Below are positions 47,831 through 61,925 of a stretch of 64,000 nucleotides of DNA, in pieces. Source of the stretch: Atopsyche davidsoni (taxonomy: Eukaryota; Arthropoda; Insecta; Trichoptera; Hydrobiosidae). The notes below the pieces were generated by a model that saw only the letters and a list, made by a program, of their open reading frames with translations, did not search any database and had not been told where the DNA came from. The position numbers and the translations under genes were made by a program. Within the stretch, counting starts at the first letter, position 1. Every line of letters starts with the position of its first letter. The DNA lies in contig JAILWY010000026.1 of NCBI GenBank assembly GCA_022113835.1, positions 7,095,001 through 7,159,000 on the forward strand, read 5' to 3'.

Positions 47831-50800
47831 GTATGCCACTCCATAAAGGAACTCCATATGTTTCGATTAAAAAAATAATCGATAAGCATTGTGAGATAGT
47901 GATTTACACAGCTCGTTAGTTATGTATTGGAAAAAAATCATGTTAGATAGATACGTATGACTTATTAATATTTATTGTATTAAGATAGATGACTACCTAC
48001 TCGTAATTGTTCAGATAATTCTATACCTATATTTTGTTATCCAAACAATAGTTTTTAATTGCTTTTAAAGATATACTGATGTATATTTTCGCATTGATGT
48101 TTTCTGAAATGCTCAATTCAGTTTATATGTACAATGTGTACTTAATTATATTTCACCTATTTAGTAAATATATTGAAAATAATCATTTGTCATCAGTTCC
48201 CTCTTTACATGAGTCATATTGAATCCGTTACTGGCAGATCACTGTCGAAGGTCACGCTTTTTTTTGTTGTTGTTATTATCGTTTACATATATTAAAGTCA
48301 TTGGACGTACAGAAATTCCGCCAAGTCTCAAAATAGATAGGGATACATTAATTATTCTAAACATGTCATATTTTTATCATTAGTCCATTTCACAGCCAGT
48401 GTGCAGTGCGGTCGGCTCACAAATCATTTTAAAGGCGACGTAAATATAATAAACTCGGACATAAACGCATACGATTTGGCCAAAAGTCCACAATAATAAG
48501 AGTACGCCTCGCGTTCGCCGGCCGGTCGTTGCTGTGCCGCGGGCCAAGGCTGGGAATGTCTGTCAAGGAAAACCTCCTCGGCTGATCCTCGCGCAAGGTC
48601 TCTGCGAAGGGCTCCGCGCTAGGACGGGGACGCCGAATGTCAAGCATGACATGTTAATAACACTCACAATATTTGGTATAATAAACATAATTTACTATCG
48701 AGACACTTCAATTGAACCTTCAAAATGTATAACTCGAATATCCCGTCTGCTGCTTACTAGAAAGTATTTTTTAATATTCTGTATTATTGCTCTATTCTAT
48801 GTTCGTACATTATCAATGTACAATTCATATATGTAGAAAATAAAATTTTAAGCAACATTTTTACATTTCATTATATAGCCTGCTCAAATCAAAGTAAAAT
48901 TTGAAACTTTTTTTATGTGTACATTTATAAGTCAGCAAAATATTTATAATCTAGCAATATACTTATCTTCTCGATATTGCTAAATGTTTTACATGACATT
49001 GGCAGGTTAATTACACCTGGGAAGTCGTACTATTTTCGCCGTATTTTTAGAACGCTAAATTTCACAATGTGATAGAGTCGTAGGTGCATCGACATTGCGA
49101 TATCTTATCAGTGAACGCGCATATTTTCACATTTCACCGAAAAACAACAAATGCACAAAAGAAGTTCTGACGTCACGGCTGATGTTCGTGGCCGATAGCG
49201 TGTGCATCCTCTCGCCTACTTTCAATTAAATGCATGAATGAAATATTTTGGAAATATAATGAGCGTGTAGTACAATTTACAATCATGCATATTGATTGCT
49301 TATTCAAATAATTATTAACAAATATTTTTTTCTACGTCTTTGGAAGGTAGATTTTTAAACAGTATTATTGAGTTCAAACCCGTTTTTAACTCAGTCGGAA
49401 ATAAATACGCATCAATAATTTTAAATAAAAATTATTTCAAAAGTTATAAACAACATCAACAACAAAAATTACCATGTTATATATTTTTTCCGGTTCACAA
49501 TCAAGTTTTGTAATATATATACACTAGTACGAGTACGTTTATACCTGCATAAAAGTCTTGTACGCGAACATGCCGTGACAAATACAAATGTCAGTGTATG
49601 AATTATTTATTTAATTTTGTTATATGATAAATGAAGTATATTTAATTAGTTTCACTGTTGCGAAAAACCGGTTAAATGTAAACAAAATCTATACATGCAT
49701 CATACAATAACGAGTTGAAGAATATACACGTATGAGTAATTGCGAATAAAAACGAATCTTTATTTATGTTGTTCCAGTATATTTTTCTCTTTGAATTGAA
49801 AAATATCTAATATGTCTAAAAAAATTAAATTTTTTTATTATGTCAAATTAATACTAGCTCACAAATGCTTCCCTTTATTTCAAATTTTTCTACCAGGTAT
49901 CTTGATTCTTACTACTGATTCATCAAGCCAGAAATATTTTATCGTTCCAACGTCGTACGTTTTTATAAACACCCTTTACGTTTAAAAAGACCTGTTAACA
50001 AAATTATGATTCAAGCACACCTGCTTTTAGTTTTAATTAGGTCTATTCAGGCTATTAAAAACTATTATTAACCTAGCCCTATATTTGTTGCATATAATAT
50101 CACTATTTGTCAGCAATATCGTTATATCATTTCAGTGTATCTCCCAGAGTCTTAACACGTCAAATATCAGCATACTTTCTTCTCGCAAAATGTTGAAAAT
50201 ATTATTGTCATTATTAGTTTCGAGTGTTCCGCCATCTGAGCGCCGAATCTCCTCGGCCGATAGCCGCGTCTCCGCGTCTCCGCGCATCCTTATCTTGGGT
50301 GCGTTTCGCAACATCTAACATAATAAATAACACGAGACTCGCGTTTCGCAAGAGGTCTGTTAAAATTCGATAGGCGCGCGGTCGCTGCCGGCGGCGGGCA
50401 ACCTCGTGCCATTTCCCGGCCCGAGGACCGCACGCTCCGATAGACAATTCGCGCTCTGCGGTGCCGTACGTGCCCGACTCACTCTCGATACGTCAGCAAG
50501 TGGACTTCATTATACCTGCTCACTCATCAATAATTGCCGTCCTCAATTCACTAATTTTACAACAATTATAACTTATATGACGGATGATGTAATGCCTGGT
50601 ACATTCTCGTTCCACATCAATCGCACGTAAAAAAAAAAAAAAACACTTGACAGCACAGATATATATGCAAATATTAGTGTAAATATGTAATATATGGTTA
50701 TGTCATGAATTGCAAAAGGAATTTAGTTGAAGTACAGCGTTGTGCAAAAATACTTGGGATCCGTAGTCCGTTACATATTATAAGGGAAGAAAAAAAAATG

Positions 50801-52749
50801 TGATAGCCGTTAAACTCGTGTCACGTTTAATAAAGGTTAGGGCGACGCTTTTTATAATATATACAATTATATCCTTCATAAATATATTAACAGAGTAATT
50901 ATGTCAGAAATTTCATAATATTTGACACCCGCTATGAATCTATACGATACTTGATAGTTCAAATATTTTATAGCTTATACGTTACAATGAAACCGTTCTT
51001 AAATGCATTTTTACATAAAATTACATTCTTAAGTATTTTCCGTGTATTTAAAATTATGATGAAATAAACCGATGGTGATAACATCTTACTTTTATCGACT
51101 TTCAGCTCAAACTTAGAATCTTTATTGATTATTCAAAGAGAAACCGCCGTACCTCAGAAACCTCAAACAGTGATTCATAAGCTGTTGAATACGCACACGG
51201 GTAGCATGCAAGACCGTTTTTTTCTGATTACCCAAGTATTTCTTAAATTGTAGCTTTATCACAATTACAGACAACTTATTGATTTCATGTTAATATTGGG
51301 TTATTCGATCGATCAGTTGTTCAGAGAGAGTCGAGGTGTGCAGCACGTGGCGCGGGCACTTGACACACATCGCTGGGAGAGCTCGCCGGAGCGGCCACCC
51401 CGCGGCGTGGTGCAAGTGAACTTTATCGCGAAAAGTTCACGAGATAGGCCAGCGAGCAGCGGCCGGCGCTCCCGGCTACTTCAGCACGACTCCATTAATT
51501 CCATTGTGCATTGCGATTATCTGCACCTAGTTATCTGAGTGGATACTCTACTTTTGCAAAACCAAACCTAAGTTGTTATTAAAAGCTGTGCCAATTCTTA
51601 AAGTTATTTTAAATGACCTTACCTAACGATACCTACGTTGATAATTTTATAACAAGCTAAAATATCATTTAAAACTGTCCTGATTCTGCATGTTATTTCA
51701 AATGAAAAATGAAAAAAACTATGTAGGTATTTAATCAAAATATTTCCATTAAATAGGTTGGGTCAAATTAATTATTCGATTTAAAGGTCTGTTTTGATAT
51801 TTTTAGATAACCTTGAAATTGACTTTATAAGTAGGTTACTTACACAACATTTAAAAGGTACAATATTAAGAAATGTATAGTGGGAATTGAGAATCCTCTG
51901 ATGCGAGTATCTACGGCATTTAGTACAATTTATTGCGTTGTATTTGGATATGTATTTATTTTTTGTTTCGTTTCAATGACTCGTGGCATTTGATTCTGTG
52001 GCAGATTCGCCGATAGCGATCGCCGCTCTCGGGTTTCGCTATTTCCATGACCTTTGCGTTGATGGCTCCGCCGCCTCGCACCTGGAGCTAACGGTACCGC
52101 AGCCGCGCGCCCGGACACTCATCCACGGAGAATCCTTTAAACTTCGGCAAGTCCGGCCTATTTGTCATCAGCGGTGTCCCGTTACGCGCTATGACTGTCC
52201 GAATTCACAGAAAGAACAGTTCCTCGTGTTAAATGTTAATTCTAACAAATTTTCCTAATTACTTATGCAGCATTAAAACGTCCAAATAGAACCACAATAT
52301 AATTTATTTCTCATTTTAGATTTAAGGCGATTATGTCGATTTTAATACGCAGTCCCGTTCTATCGATTTAAATTATTATCATCATATTATACCTACATTT
52401 GCGTATAAGAAAATACAAAAAATCTAGTTTTTTTTTGTTAATTCTAACGCTTGTAAATAACGTTATTTTTTAGTTTCCAGTCGTTTTTTGCCAGCCCGTC
52501 TCCAATGTCGCACTCTCGCTTGCGAACTTCAACAAGCGTGTCAATACCTCTCTGAATGTCAAATCGGTAAACTTATGCAAATCTCCTCTTTTTTATTGCA
52601 AACACACCGCTGAGCTCACACAATGGTAATACTCAGATTGTAAGTTAAATTATCAAAACAAATACACAGTATATTATAATTGAATTGTTCAATACAAATC
52701 TATCCATATGCAAAACGGATATTACAATCATTGCCTTTGGGGACGCTAA

Positions 52750-52786
52750 TCTTTTTTTTTTTACATAGGGTTGTTTTCAGGTAAAA
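52750..52786 (+). other. Weak recursive-splice-site candidate in the B1 intron
   Basis: A T-rich stretch (52751-52762), then an interruption ACATAGGG, then TTGTTTTCAG joined to GTAAAA at 52781. The acceptor half is good; the donor half lacks the +5 G. No convincing second donor follows within 100 nt. It lies 6.8 kb into the B1 intron and may be chance. Confidence 0.25.
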
Positions 52787-55700
52787 TCAACATTCTTTTT
52801 GATCTGCGAATTCAGTCGTTACTAGTTAACTTTTCTACAGTCGTCCAATTAGATATATATGCACATTAGTATGCGCAAATTCTTAAACAAATAATTTTTA
52901 TGTCTATAAAATGTTCTCCTTGTTGATCTTAGGTTTGGCTAGGTTTTTATATTATATGTTATTATAATAGCATACTATTGCAAAAAAATATTGAGATGTA
53001 AAAACTGTCGCGCTCTTGACATGCGAGTGTTAATTTAAAAAAAAAAACCAACAACGCCCTTTCAATTTAAATAATCGGTGTACGTATTAGGAGCAAGGCT
53101 CGGTGGATCGCCCGTGGCTCTACGCACACTGGCGACGAGGTGACGCACGGTGCGTCCAATTTGCACAACCAAAATTGATCTCCGGTGAATGGACTTGTTT
53201 TCACAACAAAAGCTCGTATGACTTTTGATTTTCTACGATTAGCGGCCGCAGAGGCCGCGGACTCCTTAGTATGCCGGTGATGGCGTGGGCCGAGTGACGC
53301 ACCCGGGCAGGTGTCGAGTGCTTCACGCCGCGGGCCACTGCGCCACCCCACCCCCGCTCGCTAATTCGCTGCCAGACGAATGGACCACAATATAAATGTT
53401 ACTAATCGTAATTTTCTTATCCTGCATTACCGATATGAAATATTATTTAAAAAACAAGTCTTTAAAAATCTCACTTAACCTGGCGCAGATATGCGAGCTC
53501 TATATGCATTATGATACATTCACGAGTGACTTGTTATCCTCCGGCACATAGTATTACATGCATCGTTAGTTTTTTTTTTTTTTTTAGAAATATAAGATAT
53601 GTCCTTCACGAAATACTTAATTTTGCTTGTCTGGCTTTCAAAAGTACCACAGGCGACATGGCGAATGTGTAAATGTACTTTAATTGGATTAGAGTAATTT
53701 TATATCGACAATGAACCACAAATAATCACATAGCAACGATTAAATAACATAAACTGAACTCAATCAGAAATAGATTGGGTTAAAATATCGATTCACCGAT
53801 GAATATAGGTTCGAGGTAATAACATACACATGTCGGTGTTTGTTTAATAAAACCATTACGAGCAAATTCGATTCCAAATCTAATCAGCGGCAGATCTAGA
53901 ATAAATAGAGAAGTCGATTTTATTTCAATCAAAGCGAGCTTTTACAGATTCGTCCCAGTGGCGGCGGGACCCGAGCCCCGCGCTCAAGGTCTCGGACTCC
54001 ACTGCTCCGAGGAGTGTGCGCCGAGCACTGCGTCTTCCTTTGAACACAGTTCGATACGAAACCTGGGCCTCGGACTCTCCGCAAGTCCGCCACAATGTGC
54101 TCTAGTTCTTCTTTTTCCGAGCATTACCCTTTTTTATTTTTATTCTGTTTATAATTTTACAAATGCCAAACATGTCTAGAAATAAGCTGCAGAGACTTGG
54201 TCCATAATTATGTACATAATATTAATAACAAAAACGTTTTTTTAATTTACTCTACGCTGTATTTTTACTGTCAAATGAAGCGTGATAAAAGTAGGTGTGG
54301 TCGATATACGAATAAACTAGCGTCCATATACTCTAATCTACTTTATAACTTATTTTGTACTCGGTAGTAGTTGGGGTAAACAAACTTCTCGAGTAGTATA
54401 TTTCCTCGGTACATATATTTTCGTACCTCGTCCGGTTGGCGCCACGGGAATGACACGACAATAAAAGAACTCAGCTGAAATCGTTGACAATGTCCGTACC
54501 CGAGAGATGTAGTGATACAGCAACACCAGTCACTTCACATGTGACAGCTTTCCTGCAGCCTTGACATCTTATACAGCAGCAGCAGCTTTGCTCTTATATT
54601 TTAAATACGTGAGAGTACTATTCTGTGCAGCCTTCATATAGATTTTTCAATGTGTTCGCTACGAAGAATAAGCGTTTATATGTATCAATATATCCAGGCA
54701 AGTGCAAATTTATTTCCACCGAACAACTATGCCTTTATTTATTGTAGCTTTTATAAAAAAATGAATGGACTTTCTGCTACATGATTCTGTCGGAAAGACG
54801 CTGCATTTTTAGGATTCGAGCGTTGGCGACTCGGTCTTCCCAAAGATTCACATTTAAGGCCCACCAGACATTCACCGTAACATTTGGAAGTGACGACCTA
54901 TGCATCGGTGCATTAAGCTCCCGGAGTACGGAGGTGTGGCGTTTATTACCCCGCGACTCGGGCGGTTGGCACATCCGATTTAGGCCGATGACTAAAGGTC
55001 GCCCGACCTGGTGGCCGGCTGGGCGGCTGCACGGGCGGCTGCACCATGGCGGGTGTTATATTGAGCGGTGACACCTAATCTCGTGTTTGTCGTGCGCTAT
55101 CGGGCGGCCTCGTGCTGAGATGGACCGCTTATCGCCGTCCTCGCTTTCGTCGCGCCGGCGGCACCGCCAGTGCTTGCTCTCGGCTTGTTTATTTCACAAA
55201 TGCATCTCGCTCCTATTTTTCTACATCCACCTAAACCTTTAATTGCTCCTATAAAATGCTTCGTTTTACAAATATTTGTTCTTTTTAAATACATATAAGC
55301 TCTCAATATACCCTTTGAGTTTGAAGCGATTATACTGCCACATAGCTTAATGCAAAAAAAGGAGATTTTTTGAAATTATTTATCTATTATGAGAACTCGA
55401 ACCGTAAATATTTCAACCTATTTATGCGTTTATCTTTCTTTCTTTTTTTTTTTTTTTATAAAAATATTCATCCTAATATCTTAATATAATCTCAATAACA
55501 CGTAATTAACTAATTAGTGAAGTTATCAAAATATGATGATATCAACCAATAAACAATAAATTATATAAAGTCCATAACGTATTATACAGGTCGAAGTAGA
55601 TATAAAAAAACGTTAAATTAAGCGTTACAAATGTTGCTCAGAATGAATAATGTAATGTTATTCAAATCAAAAAGTTTGTTTACGTTTATGTTACTTCAAT

Positions 55701-58700
55701 GATTTCTTTAAAGCGAATTTGCGCAACAGGTCGGCCTATTCCCGGTAAACAAGTTTAACGCTTACCGAGTGATATATTTCCATAGAAACAATTCTAATGG
55801 CCGAGAGTACGTCCGGTGAATCTATCCGCACTTCTTCTACACGCTTTTTATCATCACTCGTAACAAAAACGAACCGATCGTTATCCCGCAAGAGGAGGTA
55901 CGGGCGTCCGCATTCTGGTGAACAAAATCCGACGCGAGACTGAATGTAAATCTCGCGGCATAGAATTACCTTCCGCGTGCTGGCCGGCGGAATTAACATT
56001 GCAAATAATAGTTTCGTAATGTGTTGTGGTCGCGCGGAGGAGCTCCCCTCCCGTACTACGCCGCCCTTGGCCCGAGTGATCGACGGCCGAGCGCCGCTCG
56101 CATCGAAAGTGAATACAGATGCAATGGAAACACTACACACCTTTCGATTAAATCATTCTCTCTCAGTCCATTATTCAACCACTATCCTTATGCATATGAT
56201 AATCCGAATAACCGCAAGGAAGGTTATGGCTATTTTGGGAACCCTGTTGTGATGTAGGCTGATCGTTTTTGACGCGACTCTGTTTAAACATTTGAAACAA
56301 GCAACCATTGCAAAATGCATGAATTTGTTTTGATAGCAAAAATGAATCGTTATTTCAATTATTGCGGAGTTAAAATATCTCCTTCACTTATCAGCTCTCG
56401 TTATAAATTGTTGCGAAGACTTCAACGTGTAATGGCACAAGAATATATATTAATTTTATTTCATGTTGATTTCACGGCTTTTTGTGTGAACGTCATAATT
56501 GGCGGTTTTGCTTGGCTTCTCACGTAAAATTTGGTTGCTATCGTTCGGGTAAATGAAGATGCAAGAGTTCGACGTCCCCCCGGCGGAGGTGCAGTCGTGC
56601 ATGGCGCGCCTGGCCGGCCACCTGCCCGGCGCATCGCTCGGAGTGCATTTTTCCCCGGGACTTTCTCCGGCCGCTTTCCTCGGCCTCCCGCGCCGCCGAG
56701 GGCCGCCGACCACTTTCCCGCCGACCCGCTTCTCTCGGCACCGCCCGCCCCGCCCCGGCTTCGGTTCTCATCGACGGCCGCTTCCGTTCGAATAAACCCG
56801 TCTTCCTGTCGTGAACGATGCCGATGCCGCTTTTATCAATCCACGGGGAGGATCCTAATCATATACCGGATTTATGGTGTTACACATCTTTTTTTTTTTT
56901 TTTTAATTTAACTTTTATTTAAGTAACAAAGTTTAAGAAATATTGTAGCAATTCTCTTTATTATCTTGCTTTTAACGTTTGTTTTTAATAACTACATAAT
57001 TGATATCATTCACGACAACATGACTTGTTCTTCTATTTATTTATCAATTATGCTTTTATATAAAAGTAACTTCAGAGTATATTTTGTTCAGTGAATACAT
57101 TCAATGAATGTTTTAGTTTTTTCATTTATTAATAATAAAACATTGAAAGGCTCATTTTACAAATATCAAACTTACACTATCACAGAATGCATGATAAATA
57201 TATGTGAATATTTTAAATAGATTACCCATTCTGTAGACTGTAGCTCGCTGGTCGCTAGTCTCTGCGCAATCGGTAACATTGGAATCAACACAATTATGAG
57301 AGTGTTGCCGTAGGCTCCGGTCACCCTGGCCTGGTGATACCGGGCCGGGGATAGCGCCGAGCTCGGACTTTCACTGTCTGGGGCACCCTCGCGGGTCGGT
57401 CGGCTCGGTCACGCTCCCTACATGGGCCGCCGAGTCCGACCCGCTCCGGCTCGGCCGGGTATGTGGGCCTGAGAAATCGAGAGAAATGCGATACATACGC
57501 TACGGGAGATACGATCTCGCCGCGCTTCCATACCGGAATCTACTCTACTCGCTCTATTTGTAGGCCAGAATTCTATAATCGCGTCGCCAATAATATCAGC
57601 AATACGTGGTTACAGCAAACAAACAAGACATGATGATGCACTTGCGATGCACAAAAAGCGCTTTTCTTTCAAGGCTTATCCGCCCACCGCTCCACTCGGC
57701 TGGATGTACTGCGCGAGGATTATCTGCAGCATCGTAAGCTTTGTGCGGCTCCGCCGGAGATCTCCACTCGTCCTGCGGGCCCACGACACGTCCATAACGG
57801 CCCGCCAACATCGTCTGCCTACTGCAGCCGCGAGCGCCGGTCGATCGCCCGTTTTATTATCGCAATATTGAATCCGAACTGACGCCGATGGCTTCGATCG
57901 CGACGTTCGAATCACCTCCAATACTCGAATAGGCATTTCACAGGCGATCACGTTCATTAAGCCCGTATTCGAGATTGTATTCGGCGTAATTTACTAGCGA
58001 TTGATCTGCAAATAGAGTCATTCGGATATCGCAAGATCGCTTCAAACGATCGCGCCGCATTTGCGTGAACGTTAATTGATAGCTTGTAGGTTTTCTGCCC
58101 TTGTGTTTATTTGTCGTTGCGTATTTGGTCCGCCAGGACGATTCATAACAGTATATTCAGTTGTTTACACGCGGGCCCCATACAGAGCGCGTATCTCGGA
58201 TCTGCCGGGCGCGGGCGCGTGCTCGCCGCCTGCCGAATGTTGGCGGCCATTGTTTCGGCGGGATCGTGATTCGATTGCAGATCGCCTCCTTTATCTGATC
58301 CATCGACTCGGCCGTGCGAGCGCTTCGTACTCTCTGTACTCACCGCGTCCTCGGGCTAATGAGAGACCCGGCGCGGGGAAAATCTCGCTAGAGAAAATTG
58401 CCTTCTGTTTTGAAATCCGGTAACCATCTCACCCTGGCTCATATCCAATAAGTAAGCGAGCTCTATTTTACATTAACATATACTTATTGTAAATGTTTGT
58501 GTATATTATATTATACTCGTAAAAATATCTAACCCACTAAAAGTAAAGCACGGTGGTCCAATTATAAAATTGAATACGATTATATCAGAAGTGATGCTTC
58601 ACAACTAGCCCCGATACTGAAACACTCGATAGCGAAAACGGCAAGTTCTGGTATAATGATTTTATACATCCGCATTATAAAAATAACCTGTCCGATGCTT

Positions 58701-59642
58701 GATAAACGCGATCGATTCGGTGTCTGAATAGATTGGTGTTTCCTTTATTGTCGGGCTAAGTAACAAGTATCGGAGACCGAAATGCGGGTCACACCGGGGC
58801 GTACCTTTGTGTCGAATTTGATCGACGATTTGAATAAAATAGTTCAAAAGAATAATCAAAATCCTAAATTTCGGCCGCCCTAAAATATTCGTGAACTTTG
58901 AATAAGGGAAAGTTTATTATTCGATAAAAAATATAATATGCAGAGTGGATGACCTACTGACTGGCGGCCGCGGCGTGGATCTACAAACATATTCCAAAAA
59001 GCGTAAGATTTTCTTATTGAATTAGGCAATATTGTTACTATCGTTGGTTATAGGGTATGTGTTATTTACAGACAAATAATTTGCAGTTTCGGGGTTTTTC
59101 TCGGGTATTCAATAGCATTGTGCCATTTTTTATTTGATTTTCGCAGTATACATTGCTGCGCTAGGTGCTAATTTCAATTTCGTTCGTGAATCGGGGTCAA
59201 AGCGTTTTCGGACGGCGTTACGTGTGGAGTTTGCATTATATATGAACCGTCTCTGACTGTGCCGGTGCTTTCTCCTCTTCACATAACGGATCCTCTCAGT
59301 TTCGACAACCAGTAACCGACTCCTCTTGGCCTCCACCCCGCGGCCAGCATTCTATGCGGTGCCGGGCGAACACCACAATGGACGCGGTGTGGCTGCGGGA
59401 GTAGCATTGCCAGAATTTACAATATATCGGCAAAGCGATATGATCTCTTATACTCAAACATCAAAATATAAATATACATCTTTCTAATGGCAACATTATC
59501 TTTTGCGTTCCGTACTTCGACTCGGCGGTCCTTCGTTCAGTATTTTTTAGTATTTTTTTTGCGTATAAAAGCCATTTTCATAAATGCAAGCCTCGACCAA
59601 TCTTTACGATTTAATGTATGAGCACGTTCGTATCGCCAACAC

Positions 59643-59708
59643 TTATATATGTATATATATATTTATATGTATGTGTTTATATATGTATATATATATTTAT
59701 ATGTATGT

Positions 59709-59760
<52 letters not shown>
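59643..59760. repeat. 34-bp tandem repeat grading into (TA)n
   Basis: Two 34-bp copies containing TATATGTATGTGTT, starting at 59643 and 59677, are followed from 59711 by pure TA to 59760. The period and copy starts were counted directly. Confidence 0.85.
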
Positions 59761-59763
<3 letters not shown>

Positions 59764-61854
59764 TATATACATGTTGTAAGCACGTTACGGAGTATAAAAT
59801 GTAGATATACATTTTTCAGGGCCCATGTTTTGGCAAAGAAATACTCCGACCGAAGCGCCGGCGTACTCTGAGGCGAGAGGCCGGGCTCGCCTGACGCAAT
59901 GGAGAGCAAAAAATATATCAGAATTACTAGTCTTACTGACGTACATAGGCGGCCTCTATAACCTGAAATGATTATTGATTAATCTCCGCTCGCAGAATGA
60001 TCGTCGATTCTCGTCCTCGGCGTTTCGCAGCTCGCGCGACTCGGCAGCCGCGCCGGTGCAGGCGGCGGGAGTCCTTGAAGGTTCAGCGGCCGCGGGCAGT
60101 TTTTGCTCCGCAGACTCCGGACAGGATCGCTGGAATAATGCATCACTTGCGCGCATGAACATTCTTCAGCCTCCGCTCGCTCAGGTGACCACTGCCGGAG
60201 ACAGTGGCTCGCGCACGCGGCTCGGCCGGGCGGGATACCCGCCTATTATGAAATACCTTTCTAATAATTACGCAACAATTCAATGCGAACTGACCGCTCG
60301 TCACAAGTCTTAAATATTAACCGAGTAGTATGTGAGGTTTCTCAAATATGTTTAGAATACGATATACATTCGGTGTAGGATAGAAGCTATCACTCTGTCT
60401 GCACGTAGTCTCCGAGGTTTGTCATTTTAGCGAGTCACCCCTCCCCCGATCTGTTTGTCTGCCGATCGAATTTTTTAATGGACGCATTGTCCGGCCGAGA
60501 TTCATCGGAATTCTCCGTCCGCTCCGTTCGGCCATTTTGAATTTCTCGAAGGCGCAATTCGAGCAGAATAAAAATGCAGCCTCATGACGCGCCTCCGTCG
60601 CGCTGTCGAGAGTACAAAAAGGATTTTTAAATCAGAATCGCCGAGATAATAGGATCTGCGTCGAGTTTCCGCGGAGCTTCGCTGCGTTTCGCCGCGGTCT
60701 CGATTCCGAATTGCCGCTATTTAAATTATCACCGGAGTTAATCTCGCGGCGCTACGGTCGCTCGCCGTCGTTATTCTGATTTAATTTAATAAACGATGGA
60801 AGTCGTGTGCTTCTCGGCGGCACCGCTCGCTGTTGTGACCCTCAATTTGGAGGAAACCATATTTTATGAGTACCATTATCCGTTTTACCCGAGGCGGCAT
60901 GGGTTAAAATTTATCTCCAATTGAAATGAGAAAAATCCAAGGCCACCGGGTAGAGCGGAGTCGTTCCCGGCTGCGGCCTGTTGCACCCCCGCGGCTGACC
61001 CACTGACACCGCCCAAATGTATTCCCGCGATCGATCAGGCGCTGGAAAGGCAAACTGTGACGCAACACCTCGGCGGTGCGCCTTTTGTCTTTTCCGAATA
61101 CATCATTTTTCTTTCCTCGTAATCGTCCGGGCGCCGTGGCCTCTTATTGGAATCGATTGTTTTGCTTTTTTGACAAAACCGACCGCGATTCCGCAACAGT
61201 GAACGGTTTCAATTATATCTACTCACAAAAAAATTATGTTTTTCTTAGAAAGCCTGCCACATCCTGTTCTGTCCCTCGAGCGGGAGACCCTAAGCCCCTC
61301 ACCGTTAACCGAGTTCCCCGAAAAGACAGTTCTCGAATGACCAGAATCGATCACCTCGTCTCCAAAAATACAATATCCCTATTCTATTGCGGTCAGGTTT
61401 TACGATTCACGGTAGAACTTAATGAGACCTTCACGAGGACGGAAAAAATGACCGAAATCGTGATCATTAATTTTTATTATTTTCGTTAAAGCTTCGTAGA
61501 AGAATGCCGCTGCAAATCTACAAAATTAGATAAACCCGCTATTATCGAAAAAAACGGAGACCGAGGATCGCTTCGGCGGGAAGTTTTGTTTTGTACGCAA
61601 AATCAACAAATCGCGAACCCACCCGGTGGAGATCGCCGAGAGCACCGGGCGGAATGATTATTTTATTTCAGATTTATTTGCCTGCCGGTTTGATTTGAAT
61701 TTGGTATGATTTTTCGATTTTGCGAGGGTAGCCGCGGAGTGTTTCAATTAGCGACATCCATTTACGATCTATATGCAAACCCACTCGCGACTCGGCTTAA
61801 TCGTTCCGCACCAGAGTGCGAGTCGAGCCCCGAGAGGAGCGGCGCCGCGGCTCG

Positions 61855-61925
61855 GCATTGATATTTCGCGTCTCGCGGCGGGTCTCGGTGGCTCTCGCTG
61901 GCTCTCGGTAACTCTCGGTAACTGT
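61855..61925. repeat. Short CTCTCGGTAA / CTCTCGCTGG repeat
   Basis: Three to five degenerate 10-13-bp units within the GC-rich intronic block. Confidence 0.6.

Noticed and set aside
10446..60945. Scattered FTZ-F1-type sites (10446, 12719, 18497, 21257, 60937)
   Set aside because: The number found is close to chance expectation for a degenerate 9-mer, so only the one in the B1 leader is mentioned.
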